Shown: positions 8,680 to 15,942 of the stretch, piece after piece | How the letters are laid out: the number at the start of each line of letters is the position of its first letter | Position numbering within the stretch: position 1 is the first letter of the stretch | Assembly: GCF_001514305.1 (NCBI RefSeq) | Contig: NZ_KQ949100.1 | Coordinates: 72,376 to 136,375, forward strand | DNA: 64,000 bases | DNA from: Streptomyces dysideae | Lineage (GTDB): Bacteria; Actinomycetota; Actinomycetes; Streptomycetales; Streptomycetaceae | Direction of reading: 5' to 3' | Translations under genes and position numbers: made by a program | The notes under the pieces: model-generated | Database searches by the model: none | Told to the model about the DNA's origin: nothing | The model's input: the letters and a program-made list of their open reading frames with translations, nothing else

Positions 8680-8899
8680 GCCCCGACGTTACCCGCTGCA
8701 AGCGGGTGAAGTCCCGAGTCCGGGACGGTTCGATGCCGATCCCCCACCATGCGTTTGATTTGTACGACGAATACTCACCACCTGTGGACAACTTTCCGCA
8801 CCGAACCGCGCATCCGGGCATGCTGGCACTCACCGGCGGAGCTGCGACCGACCTCCACCGGCACACGGGGACGTACTCACGACGCAACGGGGGCCTGTC

Positions 8900-10165
8900 A
8901 TGCAGTCGATGGTTCCGGCGATTCCGGTGGTTCCGGCGGTTCCGGCGGTTCCACTGGTGAAGCCCGCGCTCAGGCGTGGCTGGCGCGATCTCAAGACCGT
9001 GCAGCTCGGGATGGCTCCGGCGCACGCGATGACGCTGGGTCCGATGGACACGGCGACGGGCAGTTTCCTGGAGCTGCTCAACGGCACCCGCGGGATGGAG
9101 CTGCTGCGCGAGGAGGGCCGTCGTATGGACCTGCCGGACGGTCATGTCGACGCGCTGGTGGACCGGCTGGCGCGGGCCGGGCTCGTCGACGACGCGCGGG
9201 GCGGCGGGCCGGCCGCCGCCGAGCTGCGCACCAAGAAGGAGGTTCTGGACCGGCTCCGCCCCGATCTGGCCTCACTGTCCCTGACCACGTCCGAACCGGG
9301 CGACGCGATCAGTCGGCTGGCCGCCCGCCGATCCCTGCGGGTGCAGGTCCGGGGCGCGGGCCGGGTGGGCGCCGTGCTGGCCTCGCTGCTGTCGGGCGCG
9401 GGGGTCGGCGAGGTCGACGTGCGTGACATCGGGCGCGCCGAGCCGTGGGACGTGGCGCCGGGCGGGCTGCCCGCCGAGGCGGTCGGCGAGCGCAGGGACG
9501 ACGCGGCCCGAAGGGCGGTACGCCGGTCGGCACCGGACCGCCCGCCCCGCCGCGGACCTCAGTCGCCTCCCGAGGGGGACGGCCCCGGCCACTCCCTGGT
9601 GATCCTCGCCCCGCGCGACGATGTCGCCGTGCACACACCCGACCCGTCCGCCGCCGCCCCCTTGATCGCTTCCGGCACGCCGCATCTGTACGCCGGTGTC
9701 GTGGAGGGAACCGGTGTCGTCGGCCCTCTGGTCCTGCCCGGTGAGACAAGCTGCGCGGGCTGTATGCACCAGGGCCGCACCGACCGGGACCCGGCCTGGC
9801 CCCGTCTGGTCGCGCAGTGGCGCTCGGGTTCGGGCAGGTCGCGCGAGGTGCGGCCCTGCGATCTGACGCTGGCCACGACGGTCGCCGGGCTGGCGGCCGC
9901 ACACGCGCTCGCCTTCCTCGACGGCCACACGCCGTCGAGTACCGGCGCTCGCTGGGAGGTCTCCCTACCCGCTCTGAGCTGGCACGCCCGGCCGATCTGG
10001 GCGCATCCCGCATGCCCCTGCGGGGCCGCGGAGAAAGGTGGAGGCGAACGCACCTCCAAAGACAAGGAGACGCACGAGACAATGGCGGAGCAACGGCCGT
10101 CAAAGGAGCTACGCCGCAAGGCAGACGAGGCGCGGCCGGCTGGGACCTGGAGGGCGCATGTCTGA
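8900..10165 (+). CDS. ThiF/E1-like (TOMM leader-binding type) cysteine-containing protein
   Basis: A 421-residue protein with a nucleotide-binding-like core QVRGAGRVGAVLASLL (GxGxxG) around residue 150. Two cysteine pairs, SCAGC near residue 297 and HPACPCG near residue 372, could hold a structural zinc as in E1/ThiF relatives. The adenylation arginine finger and catalytic cysteine are not evident, so it may be a binding scaffold and not an active E1. The first residues are a Val-Pro-Ala repeat. The stop overlaps the ABC1 kinase start by 8 bases, so the two are coupled. A protein of this type also precedes the ABC1 gene and whiB7 in mycobacteria. No RiPP biosynthesis genes are nearby. Confidence 0.75.
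   Translation: MQSMVPAIPVVPAVPAVPLVKPALRRGWRDLKTVQLGMAPAHAMTLGPMDTATGSFLELLNGTRGMELLREEGRRMDLPDGHVDALVDRLARAGLVDDARGGGPAAAELRTKKEVLDRLRPDLASLSLTTSEPGDAISRLAARRSLRVQVRGAGRVGAVLASLLSGAGVGEVDVRDIGRAEPWDVAPGGLPAEAVGERRDDAARRAVRRSAPDRPPRRGPQSPPEGDGPGHSLVILAPRDDVAVHTPDPSAAAPLIASGTPHLYAGVVEGTGVVGPLVLPGETSCAGCMHQGRTDRDPAWPRLVAQWRSGSGRSREVRPCDLTLATTVAGLAAAHALAFLDGHTPSSTGARWEVSLPALSWHARPIWAHPACPCGAAEKGGGERTSKDKETHETMAEQRPSKELRRKADEARPAGTWRAHV
8912..8956 (+). repeat. 9-bp tandem repeat encoding Val-Pro-Ala units
   Basis: Five consecutive copies of a 9-base unit close to GTTCCGGCG, with single-base differences, encode VPA-IPV-VPA-VPA-VPL right after the start of the ThiF-like gene. Copy number could vary by slippage without breaking the frame. 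Confidence 0.85.
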
Positions 10166-11525
10166 TCTTCCCCGCAAGGCGGTCACCCGTACCGCCAAGC
10201 TCGCCGCGCTCCCGCTCGGCTTCGCCGGGCGGGCGACCTGGGGACTGGGTAAGCGGATCGTCGGCGAGTCCGCGGAGATCGTCGGCCGCGAGCTGCAACA
10301 GCGCACGGCGGAGCAGCTGTTCAAGGTCCTGGGCGAACTCAAGGGCGGTGCGATGAAGTTCGGGCAGGCGCTGTCCGTCTTCGAGTCGGCACTGCCCGAG
10401 GAGGTCGCCGGCCCCTACCGGGCGGCGCTCACGAAACTGCAGGAGGCGGCACCGCCGATGCCGACGCGCACCGTGCACTCGGTGCTGGCGGAACGGCTTG
10501 GCGAGGACTGGCACGACCTGTTCCTGGAGTTCGAGGACAAGCCGGCCGCGGCTGCCTCCATCGGCCAGGTGCACCGGGGCGTGTGGCACGACGGCCGCGA
10601 GGTGGCGGTCAAGGTGCAGTATCCGGGCGCCGGCGAGGCCCTCCTGTCGGACCTGAACCAATTGAGCCGTTTCGCCCGCCTGCTGGGCCCGCTGATCCCC
10701 GGCATGGACATCAAGCCCCTCATCACGGAGCTCAAGGACCGGGTCTCCGAGGAACTGGACTACAGCCTGGAGGCCCAGGCCCAGCAGGCACACGCCGAGG
10801 AGTTCGAGGACGACCCGGACGTGGTGGTGCCCGGCGTGGTCCACCAGTGCGACCAGATCCTGGTCACGGAGTGGATCGACGGTATCCCGCTGTCGGAAGT
10901 GATCGCCGACGGCACCCGCGAACAGCGTGACCGCGCCGGCCAGCTCCTGGCCCGCTTCCTCTTCTCCGGCCCGGCCCGCACCGGCCTGCTGCACGCCGAC
11001 CCGCACCCGGGCAACTTCCGTCTGCTGCCCGGCGGCCCGGACGGCGAGGACGACTGGCGCCTCGGTGTCCTGGACTTCGGCACGGTCGACCGCCTCCCGG
11101 GCGGCCTGCCCACGCCGATCGGCGACTCCCTGCGCATGACCCTCGACGGCGAGGCGGACGCCATCTACGAACTCCTCTGCGCCGAGGGCTTCGTCAAGGA
11201 ATCCATAGAGCTGGACCCCGGTGCCGTCCTCGACTACCTGCTGCCGATCATCGAACCAGCCCTGGTCGACGAGTTCACCTTCACCCGCGGCTGGATGCGC
11301 AGCCAGGCGGCCCGGGTGGCCGACCCTCGATCCCCCGCCTACCAGCTGGGCAAGCGGCTGAACCTGCCCCCGGCGTACCTCCTGATCCACCGGGTGACCC
11401 TGAGCACGATCGGCGTGCTGTGCCAGCTGGGCGCGACGGTGCGACTGCGCGAGGAACTGGAGGAGTGGCTGCCGGGGTTCGTCCTGGACGAAGAGACGGA
11501 GGAGGAGTCCGCCGCGGAGGCGTGA
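10158..11525 (+). CDS. ABC1/ADCK (UbiB-like) atypical kinase
   Basis: A 455-residue protein starting MSDLPRKAVTRTAK, overlapping the previous gene by 8 bases. Family hallmarks are all visible: the KxGQ motif as GGAMKFGQALSVFES (residues 57-71), the Ala-rich nucleotide loop AAASIGQVHRG, the lysine strand VAVKVQYPG, the catalytic-loop-like HADPHPGNF and the metal-binding LGVLDFGT. ABC1 proteins are atypical kinases or ATPases tied to lipid and quinone metabolism at the membrane. In mycobacteria the equivalent gene next to whiB7 has been linked to intrinsic drug tolerance. Intact motifs suggest an active enzyme. Confidence 0.93.
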   Translation: MSDLPRKAVTRTAKLAALPLGFAGRATWGLGKRIVGESAEIVGRELQQRTAEQLFKVLGELKGGAMKFGQALSVFESALPEEVAGPYRAALTKLQEAAPPMPTRTVHSVLAERLGEDWHDLFLEFEDKPAAAASIGQVHRGVWHDGREVAVKVQYPGAGEALLSDLNQLSRFARLLGPLIPGMDIKPLITELKDRVSEELDYSLEAQAQQAHAEEFEDDPDVVVPGVVHQCDQILVTEWIDGIPLSEVIADGTREQRDRAGQLLARFLFSGPARTGLLHADPHPGNFRLLPGGPDGEDDWRLGVLDFGTVDRLPGGLPTPIGDSLRMTLDGEADAIYELLCAEGFVKESIELDPGAVLDYLLPIIEPALVDEFTFTRGWMRSQAARVADPRSPAYQLGKRLNLPPAYLLIHRVTLSTIGVLCQLGATVRLREELEEWLPGFVLDEETEEESAAEA

Positions 11526-11551
11526 GCCTGGGTAATCCTGAAGCAGAAGCC

Positions 11552-11761
11552 CTACCACCAGGCCGAGTCGAGTCTTCCCTCGATGGCTCTGAGGTTCTCC
11601 CGGGAGCAGGTGTCGCAGAAGTACTGGCGATTGCCGTTCTCCACGGAGCAGGTCCAGGTGGGCTGCGGGCCGTCGGCCAGGATGCCGCAGCGGGCGCACA
11701 CGAGGGGCTGGGGTTCCGTGGCGGAGCCGCTGTCCTCACTGCCTCCGGGAAGACTCGTCAC
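11552..11761 (-). CDS. Small zinc-ribbon-like protein, 69 aa
   Basis: A 69-residue protein from GTG 11761. The N-terminal 18 residues are Gly/Ser/acid-rich; then VCARCGILADGP and, after a spacer, WTCSVENGNRQYFCDTC. Two CxxC knuckles (CARC, CDTC) make a classical four-cysteine zinc ribbon, with one extra cysteine (TCS) between. It ends ALRAIEGRLDSAWW-like, with an aromatic tail. I do not recognise a named family; a nucleic-acid or protein-binding ribbon is the natural guess. It lies between the convergent ABC1 gene and a terminator that closes the whiB7 unit, so it needs its own promoter, which I could not place. Confidence 0.78.
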   Translation of the reverse strand: MTSLPGGSEDSGSATEPQPLVCARCGILADGPQPTWTCSVENGNRQYFCDTCSRENLRAIEGRLDSAWW

Positions 11762-11807
11762 GCGGCGACGATATCGCCGTGGCGGAGGGATCGGCGGGCA
11801 CAACGCA

Positions 11808-11847
11808 CCGCGGGGGCCGGTCCGTTCGCCCGGACCGGCCCCCGCGG
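11808..11847 (-). terminator. Intrinsic terminator downstream of the whiB7 unit
   Basis: Perfect 16-bp inverted repeat, arms 11808-11823 and 11832-11847 (CCGCGGGGGCCGGTCC and partner), loop of 8 bases. It follows the small gene at 11898-12068 in the minus direction and separates the whiB7 unit from the zinc-ribbon gene. Confidence 0.85.
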
Positions 11848-11897
11848 GGAGCTACCGCCGCCCCTGACGGGGAGGCCATCGCTTGTGGTGTTGTCGG

Positions 11898-12068
11898 TTA
11901 CTGCATGACCGCCATGGCGAGCGCGCGGCGGGCGCGCAGCGAGGCGCGCTCCGCCCGGCGCTGCATCCGGCGGGCGGCCGCCAGGCGCGCGGCCTGTCGG
12001 TCCCGCTCCGCCTCGTGCAGTCGCTCGTGCATATGCGCACGGGCCAGGGCTTCTGGAATGAGTTGCAT
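11898..12068 (-). CDS. Small basic helical protein downstream of whiB7, 56 aa
   Basis: A 56-residue protein starting MQLIPEALARAHMHERL and made almost wholly of Arg/Ala/Glu helix (RRMQRRAERASLRARRALAMAVMQ). The start chosen at 12068 has AGGAC 8 bases upstream. The frame remains open upstream to an ATG at 12221 that overlaps the whiB7 stop as ATGA; using it would give 107 residues, with a less ordered N-terminus (SAIPDFTTSGANDSRQNRT) and no Shine-Dalgarno site. Either way it is the second gene of the whiB7 transcript. I recognise no domain. High positive charge suggests contact with RNA or the ribosome, which is inference. Confidence 0.72.
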   Translation of the reverse strand: MQLIPEALARAHMHERLHEAERDRQAARLAAARRMQRRAERASLRARRALAMAVMQ

Positions 12069-12217
12069 CTCTCGGGTCCTGTTCTGACGCGAGTCGTTCG
12101 CGCCACTGGTGGTGAAGTCTGGAATCGCGGAGCCCGCGGGCTCTTGGGTGGACGGCTTCATCGGGGCCTGCTTCTTGGGGTCGTGCGTGAGGGGGCGGTC
12201 GATCGTTCCTGGGGTGT

Positions 12218-12586
12218 TCATGCCGTGACCGGGTTCTTGCGCGGGCGGCCACGCGGCCGCTTCCGGGCGACGACAACGCCCTGGACGAACAGCTCGCCAC
12301 CCCAGACGCCCCAGGGCTCACGCCGCTCCTTGGCGCCGGCGAGGCAGGCCTCCATCAGCGGGCAGGTGCGGCAGAGGGACTTGGCGTACTCGACGTCCGC
12401 CGGCGACTCGGCGAAGAAGACCTCCGGGTCGTAGGAACGGCAGGGGACGGGTACGCCGAGGTTCTCGATGGCGTCGTCGAGCGCGGTGAGCGCGGTGAGC
12501 GGAGTCAAGGGGGAGTCCTCCGTGAGGCCGGGCGGGGGGATCGTTTCGGAAGGCGGTACGGACGGGGCGTGCGCTTCGAGTTGCAC
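12218..12586 (-). CDS. whiB7: WhiB7/WblC iron-sulfur transcription factor
   Basis: A 122-residue protein from GTG 12586, with GGAAG 9 bases upstream. WhiB signature: VPCRSYDP, then SLCRTCPLMEAC (C, CxxC, C; four cysteines for a 4Fe-4S cluster), then the turn PWGVWGGELF. The C-terminal KRPRGRPRK is the AT-hook that distinguishes WhiB7 from other Wbl proteins. WhiB7 binds the primary sigma factor region 4 and activates promoters with AT-rich DNA just upstream of the -35, switching on resistance to ribosome-targeting antibiotics. The unusually long leader (13200-12587) holds an autoregulatory-looking promoter, an upstream ORF and an attenuator, annotated separately. Known as WblC in Streptomyces. 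Confidence 0.96.
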   Translation of the reverse strand: MQLEAHAPSVPPSETIPPPGLTEDSPLTPLTALTALDDAIENLGVPVPCRSYDPEVFFAESPADVEYAKSLCRTCPLMEACLAGAKERREPWGVWGGELFVQGVVVARKRPRGRPRKNPVTA

Positions 12587-12705
12587 GGTTCGTCTTCCTC
12601 GTCTGGTCGGTCCGGCCCTGTTGGGCCGGGTGTCGGCTTGGTACCGGGTTCTTTTCTTGTCCCGAGGCCCCTTCGCTCCGTCATCCCCGTTGGAGGACAA
12701 ACAGA

Positions 12706-12740
12706 AGGGCCGCGGATCCCGGATGGGGTTCCGCGGCCCT
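12706..12740 (-). promoter_or_regulatory. Transcription attenuator hairpin in the whiB7 leader
   Basis: Arms 12706-12716 and 12730-12740 are perfect 11-bp complements (AGGGCCGCGGA on the minus strand), extended by a further C/G inner pairing. On the minus strand the stem is followed by TCTGTTTGTCC, a T-rich tract, so it reads as an intrinsic terminator. It lies 23 bases after the upstream ORF stop and 120 bases before the whiB7 start. Ribosome stalling on the upstream ORF could prevent it forming, as described for whiB7 in mycobacteria; the antiterminator partner was not mapped. Confidence 0.82.
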
Positions 12741-12763
12741 GAAGGCGCCGGCCTGATCGGCAA

Positions 12764-13087
12764 TCAGGCTGGATCACTCCAGGGTTCTGGCCCACGGAAG
12801 GCCCACATCAGGTGGTGCTGCGTCGTCTGACGCCGGTTTCCGGCACCGGCCGCCGTAAAGGCATAGGACTGCGCCTGTGCCGCTACTGCTTCCAGTGCCT
12901 TAGTCGGTCGCTCATTGCGCTCACGAACGGGAAGACCCGCGAGAGACACGGAGGACGCCGGGCGGGCGGCACAGATGCCGGACAGACCGGTGCCCTGGTT
13001 CGAGACGGCGGGAATGCACAGGGAGGCGACGACCGAGCGATCGGTCATTTTGACGGTGCTGATGGAACTGGTCTTGATGCTGATCAC
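12764..13087 (-). CDS. Upstream ORF of the whiB7 leader, 107 aa
   Basis: GTG at 13087 with a strong GAGAGGAGG Shine-Dalgarno 8 bases upstream, better than that of whiB7 itself. The 107 residues begin VISIKTSSISTVKMTDRSVV and show no domain, signal peptide or membrane segment. Composition drifts along its length (Ser/Thr/Val start, Gln/Arg/His end), and the stop falls 23 bases before the attenuator. This arrangement fits a cis-acting ORF whose translation state controls readthrough into whiB7: drugs that slow ribosomes would stall on it. Whether the peptide has its own function is open. Its length is unusual; mycobacterial whiB7 leaders carry much shorter ORFs. Confidence 0.78.
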   Translation of the reverse strand: MISIKTSSISTVKMTDRSVVASLCIPAVSNQGTGLSGICAARPASSVSLAGLPVRERNERPTKALEAVAAQAQSYAFTAAGAGNRRQTTQHHLMWAFRGPEPWSDPA

Positions 13088-13199
13088 TGGACTCGCCTCC
13101 TCTCGGCGTCTCGGGGGACTGGGATGAACCAGTCCGACGGATATGCAAGTACAACACAGAGTTGGGCCCTCAGAGAAGGGCTCCGTTCCCGTGGCTAAG

Positions 13200-13239
13200 A
13201 ACCTATGGGGATTGCTGGGGCATGCGCAAACTATTTTTT
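13200..13239 (-). promoter_or_regulatory. Candidate whiB7 autoregulated promoter
   Basis: On the minus strand an AT run (AAAAAATAGT, 13239-13230) lies directly against a -35-like TTGCGC (13229-13224); 18 bases later is a -10-like TAGGTT (13205-13200). AT-rich DNA abutting the -35 is the known signature of WhiB7-dependent promoters. It would give a leader of about 600 bases that contains the upstream ORF and attenuator. Confidence 0.65.
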
Positions 13240-13252
13240 CGACGAGTTCGCG

Positions 13253-15448
13253 TCAGTCCTCATTTTCTGCTCCACCGGGTTCCTGACCTGCGCAGATGGC
13301 CAGGACATCGGCTCCGTAGCGGTTGAGCTTGCGTACTCCGACCCCGGGGATCCGCGCCAGCTCCCCCTCCTCGTCGGGGGCGCCCTCGGCGATCGCCATC
13401 AGTGTCTTGTCGGTGAAGACGCAGAAGGCGGGCTGCCCGCTGCGCTGTGCCTGGACCGCGCGCCACTCGCGGAGCCGTTCGTAGAGGCCCTCGTCCATGT
13501 CGGAGGGGCAGTCCTCACAGCGCATCAGCTTCATCTCGCCGGCATCGGTGAGAGTGCGTCCGCAGACGCGGCAGCGGGCCGGGGTGCGCTGGGTCCGCCT
13601 GGGGACAGCGCCCGGTCTGCTGGTGAAGCCCCGTTCGACGCCGCCGGTGCCGCCCGTGGCGGTGCGTCCGGCAGCTCCGGTGGAGCCGGGGCGCAGTCCG
13701 TCCAGGAAGCGGCTGGGGCGGCGGTTGGGGCGGCCGCCGGGCGAGCGGGACAGGGACCAGGAGACATGGAGGTGTTGTCGGGCGCGGGTCACGCCGACGT
13801 AGAGGAGGCGGCGTTCCTCCTCGATCTGTTCGTCGGTCTTTGCGTAGGTGATCGGCATCATGCCCTCGGCGACGCCGACCAGGAACACGACGTCCCACTC
13901 GAGGCCCTTGGCGGAGTGCAGGGAGGCGAGGGTGACGCCCTGGACGGTCGGGGCGTGCTGGGCGTTCGCCCGTTCGTCGAGTTCCGCGACGAGGTCGGCG
14001 AGGGTGGCGCCGGATTTGGCGGCGGCGAAGTCCTGCGCCAGGTTCACCAGGGCGGCCAGTGACTCCCAGCGCTCTCTGACGGCGCCGGAGCCGGCCGGGG
14101 GCCGGGGCGTCCAGCCTTCTCCGGAGAGCACGGCGCGCACCTGGGAGGGCAGGTCGACGGCGTCGTCGAGGAGCGAGTCGTTGCCGCCGAAGCGTGCCGC
14201 GCCGCGCAGGGCGATGCCGGCTTTGCGCACTTCGGGGCGGTCGAAGAACCGCTCGGCGCCGCGCAGCTGGTAGGGCACTCCGGCGTCGGCCAGGGCCTGT
14301 TCGTAGGTCTCGGACTGGGAGTTCGCGCGGAAGAGGATGGCGATCTCGCTGGCCGGGACGCCCGAGTCGACGAGTTCGCGGATGCGGCGGGCGGCGCCCT
14401 CGGCCTCGGCGGGCTCGTCGGTGTAGTCGGTGTAGACGGGCTCGGGTCCCGGGGCGCGCTGGGAGATCAACTCCAGTCGGTGGTCGGCGGCGCGGCCACT
14501 GGCCTGGGCGAGCAGGCCGTTGGCGAGGTGGACGACCTGGGGGGTGGAGCGGTAGTCGCGGACCAGTTTGACGACGGTGGCGCCGGGGTGGCGGGTGCGG
14601 AAGTCGAGCAGATGGTCGGGGGTTGCTCCCGTGAACGAGTAGATCGTCTGGCTGGCGTCGCCGACCACGCACAGGTTGTCCCGCTCGCCGAGCCACAGCT
14701 CCAGCAGGCGCTGCTGGAGGGGGCTGACGTCCTGGTACTCGTCGACCACGAAGTGCTGGTACTGGGAGCGGACCTGCTCGGCGATGTCCTGCCGGTCCTG
14801 GAGGATCGCCACGGTCAGCAGCAGGACGTCCTCGAAGTCGATGACCGCGCGGTCGCGCTTGAGGTCCTCGTAGGCGGAGTAGATCTTGGCGATCTCCGCC
14901 GGGTCGCGGGGGGCCTCGCGGCCGGCCTTGACCGCGGCGAGGGCGTAGTCGGCGGGGACGGTCTGGGTGACCTTGGACCATTCGATCTCGGCGGTGGTGT
15001 CCCGCAGCTCATTGCGGTCGAGGCGGATCCGGCAGGCGGCGGCCGCGTCGGCGACGAGCTGGATCTTGCGGTCGGCGAGCCGGGGCATGGAGCCGCCGAT
15101 TGCTTTCGGCCAGAAGTACTGGAGCTGGCGCAGGGCGGCCGAGTGGAACGTACGGGCCTGGACTCCGGCGGCGCCGAGCTGGCGCAGCCGACCGCGCATC
15201 TCTCCGGCGGCGCGGTTGGTGAAGGTGACGGCCAGCACGCTGGAGGGCTGGAGGATCCCGGCACGCACGCCGTAGGCGATGCGGTGGGTGATCGCCCGCG
15301 TCTTGCCCGTGCCTGCGCCCGCCAGCACGCACACCGGGCCGTGCAGGGCGGTGGCCACCTCGCGCTGCTCGGGGTCGAGCCCTTCGAGCACCGCGTCGGC
15401 CGAGTCCGGTACCTGCGGGAAGAGGGTGGAGTGCGTTGCTGCTGTCAC
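13253..15448 (-). CDS. uvrD2: ATP-dependent DNA helicase UvrD2
   Basis: A 731-residue superfamily 1A helicase from GTG 15448. Walker A is AGAGTGKT near residue 44, Walker B is VVDEYQDVSPLQQ, motif III is VVGDASQTIYSFTGA, motif V is TLASLHSAKGLEWDVVF, and motif VI is LLYVGVTRARQHL. After the motor a Gly/Arg-rich linker leads to a tetracysteine module, CRVCGRT and CEDC, and then an HRDC domain ending IPGVGVRKLNRYGADVLAI. That tetracysteine plus HRDC architecture is diagnostic of actinobacterial UvrD2, a 3'-5' helicase essential in mycobacteria. It is divergent from mycoredoxin; the whiB7 promoter lies just downstream. Confidence 0.95.
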   Translation of the reverse strand: MTAATHSTLFPQVPDSADAVLEGLDPEQREVATALHGPVCVLAGAGTGKTRAITHRIAYGVRAGILQPSSVLAVTFTNRAAGEMRGRLRQLGAAGVQARTFHSAALRQLQYFWPKAIGGSMPRLADRKIQLVADAAAACRIRLDRNELRDTTAEIEWSKVTQTVPADYALAAVKAGREAPRDPAEIAKIYSAYEDLKRDRAVIDFEDVLLLTVAILQDRQDIAEQVRSQYQHFVVDEYQDVSPLQQRLLELWLGERDNLCVVGDASQTIYSFTGATPDHLLDFRTRHPGATVVKLVRDYRSTPQVVHLANGLLAQASGRAADHRLELISQRAPGPEPVYTDYTDEPAEAEGAARRIRELVDSGVPASEIAILFRANSQSETYEQALADAGVPYQLRGAERFFDRPEVRKAGIALRGAARFGGNDSLLDDAVDLPSQVRAVLSGEGWTPRPPAGSGAVRERWESLAALVNLAQDFAAAKSGATLADLVAELDERANAQHAPTVQGVTLASLHSAKGLEWDVVFLVGVAEGMMPITYAKTDEQIEEERRLLYVGVTRARQHLHVSWSLSRSPGGRPNRRPSRFLDGLRPGSTGAAGRTATGGTGGVERGFTSRPGAVPRRTQRTPARCRVCGRTLTDAGEMKLMRCEDCPSDMDEGLYERLREWRAVQAQRSGQPAFCVFTDKTLMAIAEGAPDEEGELARIPGVGVRKLNRYGADVLAICAGQEPGGAENED

Positions 15449-15556
15449 ACGGCCATGCTGCCAGGTCGCCGGAGACGGGTGAGCCGGTTGTCCACAGGCA
15501 GGCCCTTGCAGTCGTACAAATGCGGCAGGCGTCACGCGGGCGGGCATACCCCTGGC

Positions 15557-15586
15557 GGGAATGGTGACCTGCTCGCGTGCGTTCCC
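15557..15586 (+). promoter_or_regulatory. SigR-type promoter of the mycoredoxin gene
   Basis: GGGAAT (15557-15562), exactly 18 bases, then GTTCCC (15581-15586). This matches the SigR thiol-oxidative-stress consensus GGGAAT-N18-GTT. The mycoredoxin ATG lies 46 bases further on, a sensible leader length. Confidence 0.88.
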
Positions 15587-15632
15587 TCTCTGGACTACCT
15601 CATCCCCGAGCCATCAGAGGAGCGCGCGAGAC

Positions 15633-15875
15633 ATGCAGGGCACTGTGACGATGTACAGCACGACGTGGTGCGGTTACTGCCAGCGGCTGAAGAAGCAGCT
15701 GGACCGAGAGGGCATTGCGTACACCGAGATCAACATCGAGCAGGACCCGGCGTCGGCCGCGTTCGTCGAGAAGGCGAATGGCGGAAACCAGACGGTCCCG
15801 ACCGTGCTCTTCGCGGATGGTTCGACGCTGACGAACCCTTCGCTGGCTCAGGTGAAGCAGAAGGTCGGCGTCTGA
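15633..15875 (+). CDS. mrx1: Mycoredoxin (glutaredoxin-like, CGYC)
   Basis: An 80-residue thioredoxin-fold protein. TMYSTTWCGYCQRLKK contains the active site CGYC at residues 13-16; NQTVPTVLFADGS supplies the cis-proline loop. Mycoredoxin reduces mixed disulfides between proteins and mycothiol, the actinobacterial low-molecular-weight thiol, in the cytoplasm. The ATG follows AGAGGAG at about 10 bases. A near-perfect SigR-type promoter lies 46 bases upstream, so it should be induced by disulfide stress. It is monocistronic: a strong terminator begins 17 bases after the stop. Some Streptomyces annotations call this product glutaredoxin-like protein. Confidence 0.93.
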   Translation: MQGTVTMYSTTWCGYCQRLKKQLDREGIAYTEINIEQDPASAAFVEKANGGNQTVPTVLFADGSTLTNPSLAQVKQKVGV

Positions 15876-15891
15876 TCTCAGCGCCGGTACG

Positions 15892-15932
15892 AGAAGGGCG
15901 GTCCCCGGGATGTCTCGGGGGACCGCCCTTCT
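15892..15932. terminator. Bidirectional terminator between mycoredoxin and NudC
   Basis: Perfect 15-bp arms, 15892-15906 and 15918-15932 (AGAAGGGCGGTCCCC and its complement), with an 11-base loop. It serves both the plus-strand mycoredoxin gene and the convergent minus-strand NudC gene. Confidence 0.9.
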
Positions 15933-15942
15933 GCGTTGCGTC

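Noticed and set aside
8941..12000. Long plus- and minus-strand open frames opposite genes (for example 9309-11699 minus)
   Set aside because: They are GC-skewed shadow frames of the ThiF-like and ABC1 genes, with no motif, and the real genes have clear family signatures.
13100..13210. SigR promoter for whiB7
   Set aside because: A GGGAAC occurs on the minus strand near 13190, but no GTT lies 18-19 bases later, so the match is not supported.
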